Shown piece by piece: positions 11,250-21,363 of a stretch of DNA of 64,000 nt. Position 1 is the first letter of the stretch. Each line of letters opens with the position of its first letter. The position numbers were made by a program, and so were the translations under genes. The DNA is from Rachycentron canadum (taxonomy: Eukaryota > Chordata > Actinopteri > Carangiformes > Rachycentridae). The stretch covers positions 24,070,148 to 24,134,147 of the forward strand of contig CM076653.1 of NCBI GenBank assembly GCA_038496675.1, given 5' to 3'. The notes beneath the pieces were generated by a model. The model saw only the letters and a list, made by a program, of their open reading frames with translations. It was not told where the DNA came from and did no database searches.

Positions 11250-11345
11250 CTGCTTTTTAGACTTACTCTTTTGGCAAATGCTTTTATCCAGAGCATCTTA
11301 CAAGTGAGGGACAGCACTGAGGCCCCAGTGCAGTAGTGTAGAGAC
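11250..11345 (+). repeat. Teleost dispersed repeat fragment
   Basis: Contains TTTGGC-like, GCTTTTATCCAGAGCATCTT and ACAAGTGAGG, a signature common in many fish repeats. The family name cannot be fixed by eye. Confidence 0.45.
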
Positions 11346-11589
11346 CTTGGTGTAAGTTCTCAGTAATACAAAAATATCCCTGATCTCCTTTCACTTATGT
11401 AAAAGCCTCTGGTTAGAATAAATATATTGAAAAAAAAAAATGTACACAATGTAATCATACATACCAGTTGAAATTAACAATGTGATTTTATTCTGTGTAC
11501 CTTTGTTTCTGATTCTGATCCATTTACGATAAAGCTCCTCTATTATACTTAAAACAGAGTGTATTCTACTATGAGTTTCAACACACATA

Positions 11590-11720
11590 AACCATGTTCG
11601 AAGAGCTGGAGATTGCGCCCTCTAGTGTTGTATTTGAATAGAGCCTCTGTCACCATATTCACCACATTGATCTTCAATCTGTAACTGGAAAGTAAAACTT
11701 GCAGTCTGTACTTTAGGGAG
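11590..11720. repeat. Duplicated TRIM 3' flank
   Basis: Second copy of 6785-6930. It lies downstream (minus-strand sense) of the TRIM pseudogene, at a similar relative position to that in the intact gene, so the two regions probably arose in one duplication. Confidence 0.55.
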
Positions 11721-12739
11721 AGTAAACATACTGGTACCAGTTCAGCAGGCTGAAGTCATGTAAATACAGTATTAGATTTGTTACAGAAATGATTAAATGA
11801 TATGAGATATTAAGGGAAATATGACTCTTAAAGTCAAATCATAACATAATAAAATGCTGGAGAAAAACGTGGGGAAAATTGAATGAATGATACATTATTA
11901 TATTATTACACGACACAATGCACTAATGCCAAACCCATTGATCACTGTCAAAATTTCTTCCAAATACAGAGGAGACATCTGAAAAAACAACTTGAAGATG
12001 CATTGTAGTACATGCACATCTCAGTATGGTCTCATTAGTAAATAGCGACAACAGCTAAGACATTTCAATAATGCATCTTCATCTTGTAGGTTATAAAAAC
12101 TGATGTATCAGGTGTATGTTAGATATCTTGCAAACGGAAATACTCAAATAAATATATATTCTAACCAAGATTGACAACAATTGTTATTAGCTCTAGCTGC
12201 TTGCTTGCTTGCTTCTTTCTGACAAGGTTAATTGACTTTATAGACAGTGGTGGGAAAAATGTCTTCCACGTGCCACTGAGGACTAAATACGTGAAACAAA
12301 CTTTCTACAATTGAAAGTTTATTGATCTGGCTTTATACTTGTGTCTTCTCAGAAGCTACAGAGATCACAGTTCTTTCTGGTTAGAGGCAAAATTAGAATT
12401 CATTAACAGAGGAACTATTTAACAACGGTGAGCAAGGCTTTTTATTAAGCTCTGCTCTTTTCTTCAATGAAAATTATGGAATCCCTGACACAAAGTAGTT
12501 TCCCCCATGTTTATTTCTTTTTTTTTATGATGATATTACTTATGTCTGTTGGTTGTATTACCTCTTGGGCTTTAATTTTCCCACTTTTGTGATTATCTAT
12601 CCTGATGCATTATCCCTGCCTCTTTGTGTATTTAGTCTCCGTGCTCCCAGTCTGCTGTGTTTGTCCATTGAGTTCCTGTGGTGTTTCCTCATGCTTCTGT
12701 TCATGTTACTGAGTTGTTGCTGCCTGAAACCATCACACA

Positions 12740-13280
12740 ACCAAGTTTGGAAAGGTTGGACTTGTTTTAAATTGCCTAGAAACAAGAGCAGATCATTTGC
12801 AGTGCATGGATCAAATGTAATAGTCACTCATACAGTTGCTGTTGGATCATGGCCAACCTGATGCCTTCAGGCAGAGACTGTATATCTAAGTGCGAGTGTA
12901 TAATTTTCTTCACTGTCAGTTTCAGTTTGGTGCTCACCCCCAACTTCTCCATAGCCCTCTTCACATCCTCTGAAGAGCTTTAAGCAGTGGACCTGGTCTT
13001 CAGTGTGCAGATCTGCTCCTGCTTAGTGATTCTCCTCTGGAGCTCATTGGTTATCTTTTCCAGCTCTTTGACCAGCACCTCAATCTGTCTTTGTGTTGCT
13101 CTCTGGCTCTCTACTTACACTTACTGGTCCAGTCAGGTTTCTTTCAATCAAGACTAAAAATGGGGAAGATTTGAACACTACTTCTTGTTATTTCAATTTA
13201 GTCTTTTCTCTTGGTGTCCACTACTTTTACCTTCTGAACCATCTTTTGTCACTCTTGTGTCACATCTTGTGCTCACTGGG
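12740..13280 (-). pseudogene. Decayed copy of the TRIM gene (coiled coil to start of PRY)
   Basis: The minus strand aligns along its length with the coiled coil to PRY part of the intact gene (7860-8500), in the same order. Residues around 12755-12830 read TFDPC.ANDLLL..NLKQVQ, against TFDPCSASDLLLISDDFKQVQ in the gene. The DNA shared includes TTCCAGCTCTTTGACCAGCA and GACCTGGTCTTCAGTG. Stops and small indels break the frame, no RING or B-box lies on its 5' side, and the SPRY part is missing. I take it as a dead tandem duplicate. Confidence 0.8.
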
Positions 13281-13284
13281 CTGA

Positions 13285-13405
13285 CTCACATGCATGGTCA
13301 CACTGGGCCCAGGCCTGTCCCAGGCCACTGATTAAGCTCCTATTTGGTCGGCAGCCCTGAAAACAGGAAGCCCAGCAACACCAGAGTGAACCGAGCACAG
13401 ATGCT
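13285..13405 (+). repeat. Duplicated segment, copy 1
   Basis: Matches 14403-14530 in the same orientation: GCATG.T..CACTGGGCCCA, GT.TGTCCCA.GC, ATTAAG.TC.TA.TTGGTC, CAGCA.CA..AGAGTGAACC. Probably a short dispersed repeat or local duplication. Confidence 0.6.
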
Positions 13406-13413
13406 GCTGCTGT

Positions 13414-13417
<4 letters not shown>

Positions 13418-13446
<29 letters not shown>
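13418..13446 (+). repeat. (CA)n microsatellite
   Basis: Uninterrupted CA dinucleotide run next to duplicated segment copy 1. Confidence 0.95.
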
Positions 13447-13448
<2 letters not shown>

Positions 13449-13967
13449 AACTGCCCACAACTTCAACATTAAACAAAATGTGCTCTTATCAAAAAACTGC
13501 CCTTGGTTTCTGCAACAATACCAATCTGTCATGCCCTCAACTCATGCCTGGAGAAGCAAACTCAAGAACTTGAAGGAAACTTTAAGACCAGTGAGTTAGA
13601 AAGATTAACATTAAGAACATGAGGCTCTAGACCAAGCACCAGACTCCTCATACTACACAGCCACAATTGTTAAACTCATGTGCAATAAGGCCTCATGCTG
13701 GCATGTGGATGCAGTGTTTTCTTTTCTACACTTGGGCCAATTTTGTGATTGCTCAGACATACAACCATAGCAGTAATGGTGTTTTGTCACAAAGCTTACT
13801 GAACTCAGGAGCTCAACACAGCACCAGCAGCTCAACACCAGCAGGGAACCTGCTTTACTGCCTAACCAGGGGGTAAGCTGTGAAAAACAAAATTGAATGT
13901 GAAATGAAAAGGCTGTATTTAACTATACCACATAGTAACACATAGTATGCCAGATAGTAGCACACAC

Positions 13968-14057
13968 NNNNNNNNNNNNNNNNNNNNNNNNNNNNNNNNN
14001 NNNNNNNNNNNNNNNNNNNNNNNNNNNNNNNNNNNNNNNNNNNNNNNNNNNNNNNNN
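13968..14057. other. Assembly gap (90 N)
   Basis: Run of N between a CA-rich end and a C8/A-rich stretch (14061-14094), so low-complexity sequence probably broke the assembly. Confidence 0.99.
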
Positions 14058-14402
14058 TCCCCCCCCCAAAAAAAAAAAAAAAAAAAAAAAAAAACAGAAA
14101 AAACTAAAAAAAAACTTACGAAACATTAAAACCACAACTTTGACAACCTGTACTTACTTAAAAACAAATCTGTCAAATTGTATACTTGAAGTACCCATTC
14201 TACACAGATTAAACATTTAATTCATAAATTACCGACTCCACCTACAAAGTCAGTGGAAAAGAACAGTGGAAAATGCACTTCCCTAAGTAACCAGGAACCA
14301 TACAAAAGCCTGGCTCCTAGCCTACAACAAAAACAGGCAATACACACATACAATACAGAAATGTGTGGTGAGCATATCTGCCACCCATTACACTGACTGA
14401 CT

Positions 14403-14530
14403 GCTCTGGCTCTAATGCATGGGTGCACTGGGCCCAAGTGTGTCCCATGCTGCTTATTAAGATCTTAATTGGTCTGCAGCAGTGGAGGTAGAGAGCCCAC
14501 CAACAGCAGAGTGAACCAAACAGAGGGGCC
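14403..14530 (+). repeat. Duplicated segment, copy 2
   Basis: Direct-orientation partner of 13285-13405, about 1.1 kb away across the small assembly gap. Confidence 0.6.
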
Positions 14531-17149
14531 ATCAAAATATCTAACAGAGGCTTTAAAACTTCCAACCATGAATGATTCATTGGTTTTCTCCAGCCACAGC
14601 TCCCGCAATCAGCCATTTTACAGAAAAGTCCGTGCACTTAACAGTAACATTTTTCACACTACAGATCGCATTTTGGTACCAATAGATGACAATAGGTGAC
14701 AATGTCTAATAAATAATTATATCGATTAAGTGAATGATTTTAAACTAATAGCAACTTTTTTTTCTATTTTTTCTTTTCTAAACATTTTCATGCGTACTAA
14801 CTATGAATATTTGTTTGCTTACCATTCTGGAGGAGACAAGTAATCTAAAGGAGACATCCATCCATTATCTATACAGCTTATCCATCAGGGTCATGGTAAC
14901 CTGCTTTCATGTTAGAGGAAGTGATGAAGAAGAAGTTGATTGACTGTCTGCAGGGGATTTTGTATGAAAATATTACAACCTGGAATACTTTTATGATCTT
15001 TGGACATTTAGGGACTAAAGGAATGAAAATAACTGAGACAGAGAGTTTGATTTCACAACTGCCTCAAAGGTAGGACGCTGGTAAATCTGGATTAATTATA
15101 TTGTTGTACTCATGGCTTTTGTGAAATGAAGTGAACAGTGGAATTGTGGAGAATCTATCTGAGCTAATGATGGGAAGCATGGTGATACTGACAAAAGTTA
15201 AGTCATTTACATCTCTGCTGCTGTCCTGCTTTGCGCAGGCTTTAAAATCGTCACCAGCAATCAGGTGGGTTTTAAAAGTAGAAAATGTTGGAAAATATTA
15301 AAAACAACAAAATCATTGACCAAGGTACATTAGTTGTGATTCTATGAGAATTTCATTTTGTGTTTGAGCAGTGGAACATATCTCTACACTAAGGATGAAA
15401 GAGAACAGGTGGGTTTCCAGGTTATCTTTTAAAAATGTTCCTGTATAGATAGAAATATAAAATAAATCCCCTTATCAGTTATATAACATGCTAGGACATG
15501 ACATTAAATGTGGTTATGAGTTCAAATGATAAAGCTTATAAATAATCCTATGTCTCTTAAGTCAGTTTTATTTGTAAGTGTAATTAAACTTAACACTGAC
15601 TACAACCACCATAAGCATCTGTGCCTGCCTTAAACATTAAAAAGTCTCCAAGATTTTTAGGGTCTACACTCTTAGAGATAACTGTAACTCTAACTAACTA
15701 AATTGATGAATAGTTATTAATATGTTATAGTTTTATACCAGCTAGAAATTGATAATGCAAAATCAATTTTGGTTATATTTCATCTTTTAGTTATCCCCTC
15801 AGTCCTGCAGTGGTTCATACCATCCAACACCACCTCCGTATCTACAAGTGCACCTGCTCCTAAAACCATAACCAGCACCAAGGTAAATATACCCACCCCA
15901 ACTATTGACATCTGAGGGACCCTTTAGACTTTTTTCTTCCCTTTTTGACATTGGAGTTAAAAATCCAAAAATCATACCAAAGCAATGTGTGTGGTAAACT
16001 GTGTGATTTTCAATTGGTTGGTGGATATTAGCAAAGAGAAATATGGAGAGATGAGGCAGAGGGGGCAGGGAAGGAGAATGGAGAAGTGAAACATATTAGA
16101 AAGAAGGTATAAGAGAGAAAATTAAATTACTGAAGAGAGAAAATGTCTACCCATGCAGCTGTGGAGTTTGTCCACTTGTTTTACAAAGGTCTCTGGTTAC
16201 TGGTGTAATTTCTGATGCACTGTCTCTCTTTATTCCAAAATCCTTTAGAATATAATATAAAATACTTGACAGAAACAGTGTCCTAAACAAAGCTGGTTCA
16301 TCTTTTTGTATTTTCCACACCATCAAGTGTAGATGGAATCTTTAAGCTAGCTAAACAGGAAGCATTATGAGGAATAGGAAGGGACAAGGAGATAAGGAAG
16401 TGAGGAGGTGGAGAAAGAAACCCAAAGGGCAAAACTAGAATAGAGGGGATGACTGAAGGTGGAGAGGAGTGGATTGGAAGAAAACATAAAGGGGAATAAA
16501 GTTCTGTAGTCTATTTTTCTTTACACAGAATTAAATTGGGTCACAACGTTCAGTTAACCAATTCTGTATAAAAACCATGTGAGGAAAACTGAATCTTTCA
16601 CCAGCATAGAAGTGCTCTTGAGCAGGACACTTGACTTTTTTTATTTACTTCAGAGAGCATGTTCATACACCAACAACACAAAAACCATGTGTGACTGTGT
16701 GTTTGTGTGTAACCATACCTGTCTATACAACTGCTCCCCATTGCAATGAAAAAAATGTGTAATCAACATGCTGGCTGACTGTGGGTTTAAAAAAGATTCA
16801 TTAACAACCTTTAAATACCATCACCTTTAATAAGATTACATTCTTTGTTTGTTTGTTCTGAAGGTCATTACCACAACAAAGACTGTGCATTAAATCCAAT
16901 AGCTCATTTCCATATAAAAGTAAAAATCAATTGTAGCTCCTACACCTCATTAAACCAAAACATTCTTCCTATTTCTGTTTCTCTCTCAAAATAAATAAGA
17001 TAATCCCCTCTTCAGTGCAGTTCAGTTGTAATGATCCAATCTGATTTAGAGGGCAGGCATGGGGGAAGTCTGACTTATGTATTGTACAGCATTGTCCTAT
17101 AAATCTTTAAATTCCCATGATTATGCAATTTCATTAATTATGACAAACA
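14531..17149. other. Spacer, no gene seen
   Basis: AT-rich with scattered purine-rich stretches (16040-16100, 16370-16500). No coherent open frames, RNA genes or strong repeats were recognised. Confidence 0.45.
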
Positions 17150-17580
17150 TACACTGATAAGCCATAACATTATGACCACTGACAACATTAACATAACATT
17201 GATTATCTTGTTGGCACCTGTCAGTGGGTGGGATACATTAGGCAGCAAGTGAACATTTTGTCCTTGAAGTTGACATGTTGGAAGCTGGATAAATGGGCAA
17301 GAGTAATGATGTGAGCGACTTTCACAAGGGCCAAATTGTGATGGCTCGATTAATGGGTCAGAGCAGCTCCAAAAATGTAGCCAATGCAGACCAGGATGAT
17401 CCCAATCTGCCCGGTCTGCAGTGGTCAGCACCAACCAAAAGTGGTCCAAGGAAGGACTACCATTCATGTGGATGCGGCCTCCAAATCCCCAGATCTCATT
17501 CCAATCCAATCTGTGGGATGTGCTGGACAAACAGGTCAGATACATGGAAGCCCTACTTCACAATTTACAGGACTTAAAGG
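17150..17580 (+). mobile_element. Internally deleted Tc1/mariner-like transposon
   Basis: Begins with the terminal motif ACTGATAAGCCATAACATTA and keeps GTGGGTGGGATACATTAGGC, GGGCCAAATTGTGATGGCT and CGGTCTGCAGTGGTCAG in the order of a widespread fish Tc1-like element. Near 17460 it jumps to the 3' coding part (GGCCTCCAAATCCCCAGATC, TGTGGGATGTGCTGGACAAA). About 0.9 kb of the usual middle and the right terminus are missing, so it cannot move by itself. Confidence 0.85.
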
Positions 17581-17989
17581 GTTCGAGATTTGAGTCAATA
17601 CAAATTAGTTTGGTCGATAAAGTAAAAATGTATAATCTTTAGATGATTAATTTGGTGAATACTCTTTATTTTATTTTTTATATAACTACACAAACACAAG
17701 TACAAACATTGGTCGAAATCATGGAATTAAACACTTCCAGCATGCGGGTTCATTATTGGATGTAAACACGGAACAAATGATCGCCTGCCTATTCTTTTGT
17801 TTAGCGAGATGAGCTTTCGAATTGGATTTAGTGTAATATCAGAGACCTAAAGGCCAATTTACAAAGTCGCCAGCAGGTGTCGCAGCTACATCTCTAACAG
17901 GTCAGTGTGACTCATGGTTAATCTCAGTCGTCCGTTCAAGATGCCATGATTCAAAGTGAAAGCTTTGCAAGTGTTGTCGGTTTTAGTTT

Positions 17990-18210
17990 GCGCACACTGA
18001 AGCCTCAGCGGCTGCTTGGTGTGAGTTCCCCCCCTAATATCACCAGCTCCTGGAGACTGAAGCTTCGGTCTCTGTCTCCTCCGAGCCTCTCTGTCCTCGC
18101 TCGCTCGGGGCTTGAGCCCGGGTCATCCCGGTGAGGGTCGGTCCGTGGGAGCAGGGGGGCACCCAGGGGCTCCAGTCACCGCGGCCCCTCTGGCTGCACC
18201 CTCACGCCGG
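17990..18210. promoter_or_regulatory. GC- and CpG-rich block upstream of sntb1
   Basis: Dense in CG dinucleotides (CTCGCTCGCTCGG, CCCGGGTCATCCCGG) in an otherwise AT-rich region, about 1 kb before the sntb1 start codon. It may be part of the sntb1 promoter or an upstream exon; a donor-like CGGTGAGG is present at about 18130. Confidence 0.4.
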
Positions 18211-18277
18211 TGGGATTGACAGGACATGAGGGTGTCCTTTGGAAGAATAATAATAGAGATGGAGAGCAGAGCGTCGG

Positions 18278-18320
18278 GGGGGGGGGGGGGCTTCTCTCCA
18301 TGTCAGTGCTCTCCATCAAA

Positions 18321-18357
<37 letters not shown>
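18278..18357 (+). repeat. G homopolymer and (CT)n run
   Basis: A run of 12-14 G around 18277-18290 is followed by (CT)n at about 18322-18357, in the region upstream of sntb1. Confidence 0.9.
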
Positions 18358-18360
<3 letters not shown>

Positions 18361-18829
18361 AAACATCAAAACCGGCACAGGCGCATTCCTGTACGCGCGC
18401 AGCCGATCTCACTTCTGCAACGTGAGCGCGAACAGCAGAATGGGATTCAAAGGGTATTTGACTGTAAAAGTCAGTTGTTGCGACACTTCAAATGAGTCTA
18501 TGTACTTAAAATCATGTTTTACAACAGGGTTTAAAATGACCGGTTTTCTTCCGCATGCCCTGTGGCCAAAAAACGCACACCACAAAATCATGGTTTCGCA
18601 TGTGGCACAAATTTCTTTTTATGGCCAGTGTATATACATCAGTGCATGTTATTCCACATTAGGGCTATTTACCATGGTTCATCTCATCAATATGATGCAA
18701 GTGAAACTGATAAAGAACTGGATTTCTGTAAATATATATCTATATTTATATATAAATATACATATTTGATAGGCTTTTGGTTATATTTACCTCTGCATCA
18801 CTTGTCACGTCTCTAATGTTCAGGGGAGA

Positions 18830-19650
18830 TGATGAAGACGTTTTGTGCATGCGAGATCTGATGGGATCGGTTGACGGCGGAGGGAGCAAACTCCACCCAG
18901 CAGATAGGATCTCAGGCAGGCGGAGCGGAGGGCAGCCTGTGCCCAAAGGGCTCGGGCTGGTTGGTCGGGACGCTTGACAAGTCCCGCAGAAAACTTCTGA
19001 GGGGCAAAGTCCAGTCTGAGCGCGAGGGAGACAGGGTGGAAGTTGGTGTGCGAGAGGCTGTTGGGAACTTCATCGCATGTTATTTTAAAGAAATGCTCCA
19101 AAGATGGCGGTGGTAATATCGACGGGAGTTTCAGGCGCCTCCGGAGTGCAAAAAAGTGGATTTGTGGAGGTTTTGGTGCGGGAGCGGTGGCACAAAGTTT
19201 TGGTCAACTTGAACGAGGAAGCGCTCACGTTAAGCTGCGAGGAGAGCAACGTTACCGACAACGGGACCGACAATGTCAACTCTAACGGCGTTGCCAACGG
19301 ATCTTACCTTGACAATAACAACGCCAACTCCAACAACGGACCCCAAATTGTGCGCTCCGCGTTCACGGACCTCCCGGAGCGAGTGCCCGAGGCGATCGCC
19401 AACAGAAAGCGGTGCGTTAAGGTGACCAAGCAGGAGATCGGGGGGCTCGGGATCAGCATCAAAGGGGGCAAGGAGAATAAAATGCCCATCCTCATCAGTA
19501 AGATATTCAAGGGGCTCGCAGCGGACCAGACCCAGGCTCTGTACGTCGGGGACGCCATCCTGTCCGTGAACGGTATGAACCTGAGAGACGCGACCCACGA
19601 CGAGGCTGTGCAGGCACTGAAACGGGCCGGGAAAGATGTGACTCTGGAAG
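18830..19650. promoter_or_regulatory. CpG-rich promoter and first-exon region of sntb1
   Basis: CG dinucleotides are frequent from about 18830 through exon 1, unlike the flanks. The GAGCGCGAGGGAG stretch near 19018 and the absence of a TATA box close to the ATG fit a CpG-island promoter. Confidence 0.5.
19104..19650 (+). CDS. sntb1: sntb1 exon 1 (start, first half of PH1, PDZ)
   Basis: Encodes 182 residues: MAVVISTG start, PH1a strands (18-45), an Asn/Asp/Ser-rich linker (49-79) and nearly all of the PDZ domain. Donor CTGGAAG|GTATGC, phase 1. The next in-frame ATG lies inside the PDZ, so this start is required for PH1. Confidence 0.93.
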
Positions 19651-21325
19651 GTATGCAGGCTGGACAGACTGTGTGTGAGAGAATGACAGCAAGAGAGGAG
19701 AGTGTATGTTTAAGGGAATCCCACACTTTTTTCATCCCACATGCATGCCCTCATTTATCCAGTGAACCCCCACAAGACACGGTCCTTTTTTTCAGGAAGC
19801 CCACATGTGACTCTCAGAGCTTATATCAATGTGTGTTTGTGAGGGATTGTTTTACCTGTGGAGATTATTGAATATATCTCAGATTATCTAAGAAAACCCT
19901 ATTTTGATGTGAAGATATTTGAGAAATGCTGTTGAATTTCATTTTAATTTATATGGAGACCTGCTGTAACCTCTGGCTGAGGTCCCCAACATCCCTCTAT
20001 TAAGCCATGGGCACCTCACCAGAGGACAAATGTGATATAGTGTTGAATTTTCACCCTACATAGCTGCTTATGTTCTTGACTGATATTGTTTTTTTTGTTG
20101 GTTTTTTTTTTGTTTGTTTTTTTAAAGCATATTCCCTAGTAGGTCAGTGGCGTTTTCTCAGTCCGGGTTCTCAGGACACAATGTAGGCTTCTGCAAGTTT
20201 TCTACTCTACCTGCCAGTTCATTGCACTCACTTATCCTCCCAGGTATAGGTCACTCCTTTATTAGACAAAAAACGAAAAGCTGCATGGCTGGGAGTGTCA
20301 AAGCCTCGAAATGAAAACCTCTGCTGTAGGATGTCATTTATTTTCCATTAGAGAAAGGAGCTACTGGTAATTAATAAGAGTTAAGAAAGGAAATGTGGTA
20401 TTTACTTGGACTAGCTTTTACTCTTTTTATCTCATTTCATGAAATTTGCTTTCTTATTGATTAATAAAGTCATAGGCAATTGTGTCCATTAAGTCTTTCT
20501 CACAGGGAACCAAACTCAAAGGAAGTGAAACTGTTTTATTCTGGCATCTCAGCAATTTTTCTTTTGATTTTAAGCAGAAGGGTGGCAGGCACTGTATTCA
20601 AATGGTGTATGTAATGCAATTTTGTTGTCACGTCACACTTGCTTCTGTCGTAGTTGGTGTACTGTCTGCTTTTAGCACAAAAAACTGTTTGGATTTCTAA
20701 GGAAAGCTTTATTATGCAACCAGCGATACCATGGGAGAAACATGCAAGATCAAACTCATCATCTCCCTTTACCATCTCACACACTTCTCTAAGCAAGGCC
20801 ACTAAAACAAATCCAGCTCTGCATTTCCTCAAGCGTCTCGCACACACAAACATATGCAGTTTATTTTCAACTCACTCACACGAGCAGTGCAGCCAAGTTC
20901 ATATTTTTCAGTTGTTTTTAGCCAAAAGTGGAGATGAAAATTAGGCTGATGGCAGGCAGATTCCACACTGGAACCTGAGACATCATTTTTCCTTTATCAT
21001 TTTAACACACATACACATATGCAGACACAAACACACACGCTTTCACACACCGGAAAATGGGCCCACTTTTGTGCTGTTAATTCCTGTTCCTGAGAGGACT
21101 CTTGGACCCAAGATAGTAAGAACAAAGTGTCTCTCTCTCTCTCCCTCTCTCTCTCTCTTTCTTTCTTTCTTTCTCCCCCTCTCTCTCATATATACACACA
21201 CATGCAAACACAGTGATGGGCCTTCCCAGGGGTTTACAGAGGCTATACTACAGAGGGAAAAACAGATCCCAGCTGAAAACTTACCGCGATAAGAAATAAG
21301 GAAAGATGGAGCAGGCACGGAGGAA

Positions 21326-21363
<38 letters not shown>

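Larger units (their letters stand above)
9097..11590. other. Spacer upstream of the TRIM gene
   Basis: Holds the Tc1 remnant (10100-10327), a short perfect hairpin (10946-10972, 11-bp arms TTCTGAACACA/TGTGTTCAGAA) and a teleost-type dispersed fragment at about 11250-11345 (GGCAAATGCTTTTATCCAGA). No gene is supported. Confidence 0.5.

Noticed and set aside
13653..13838. Minus-strand frame with a RING-like piece (HHYCYGCMSEQSQNWPKCRKEN)
   Set aside because: Only a partial spacing of cysteines and no flanking homology to the nearby TRIM gene; too weak to call a RING remnant.
17946..18134. 62-residue plus-strand frame in the CpG-rich block before sntb1
   Set aside because: Could be an upstream exon (donor-like GGTGAGG at its end) but there is no homology or matching acceptor; kept only as a GC-rich regulatory block.
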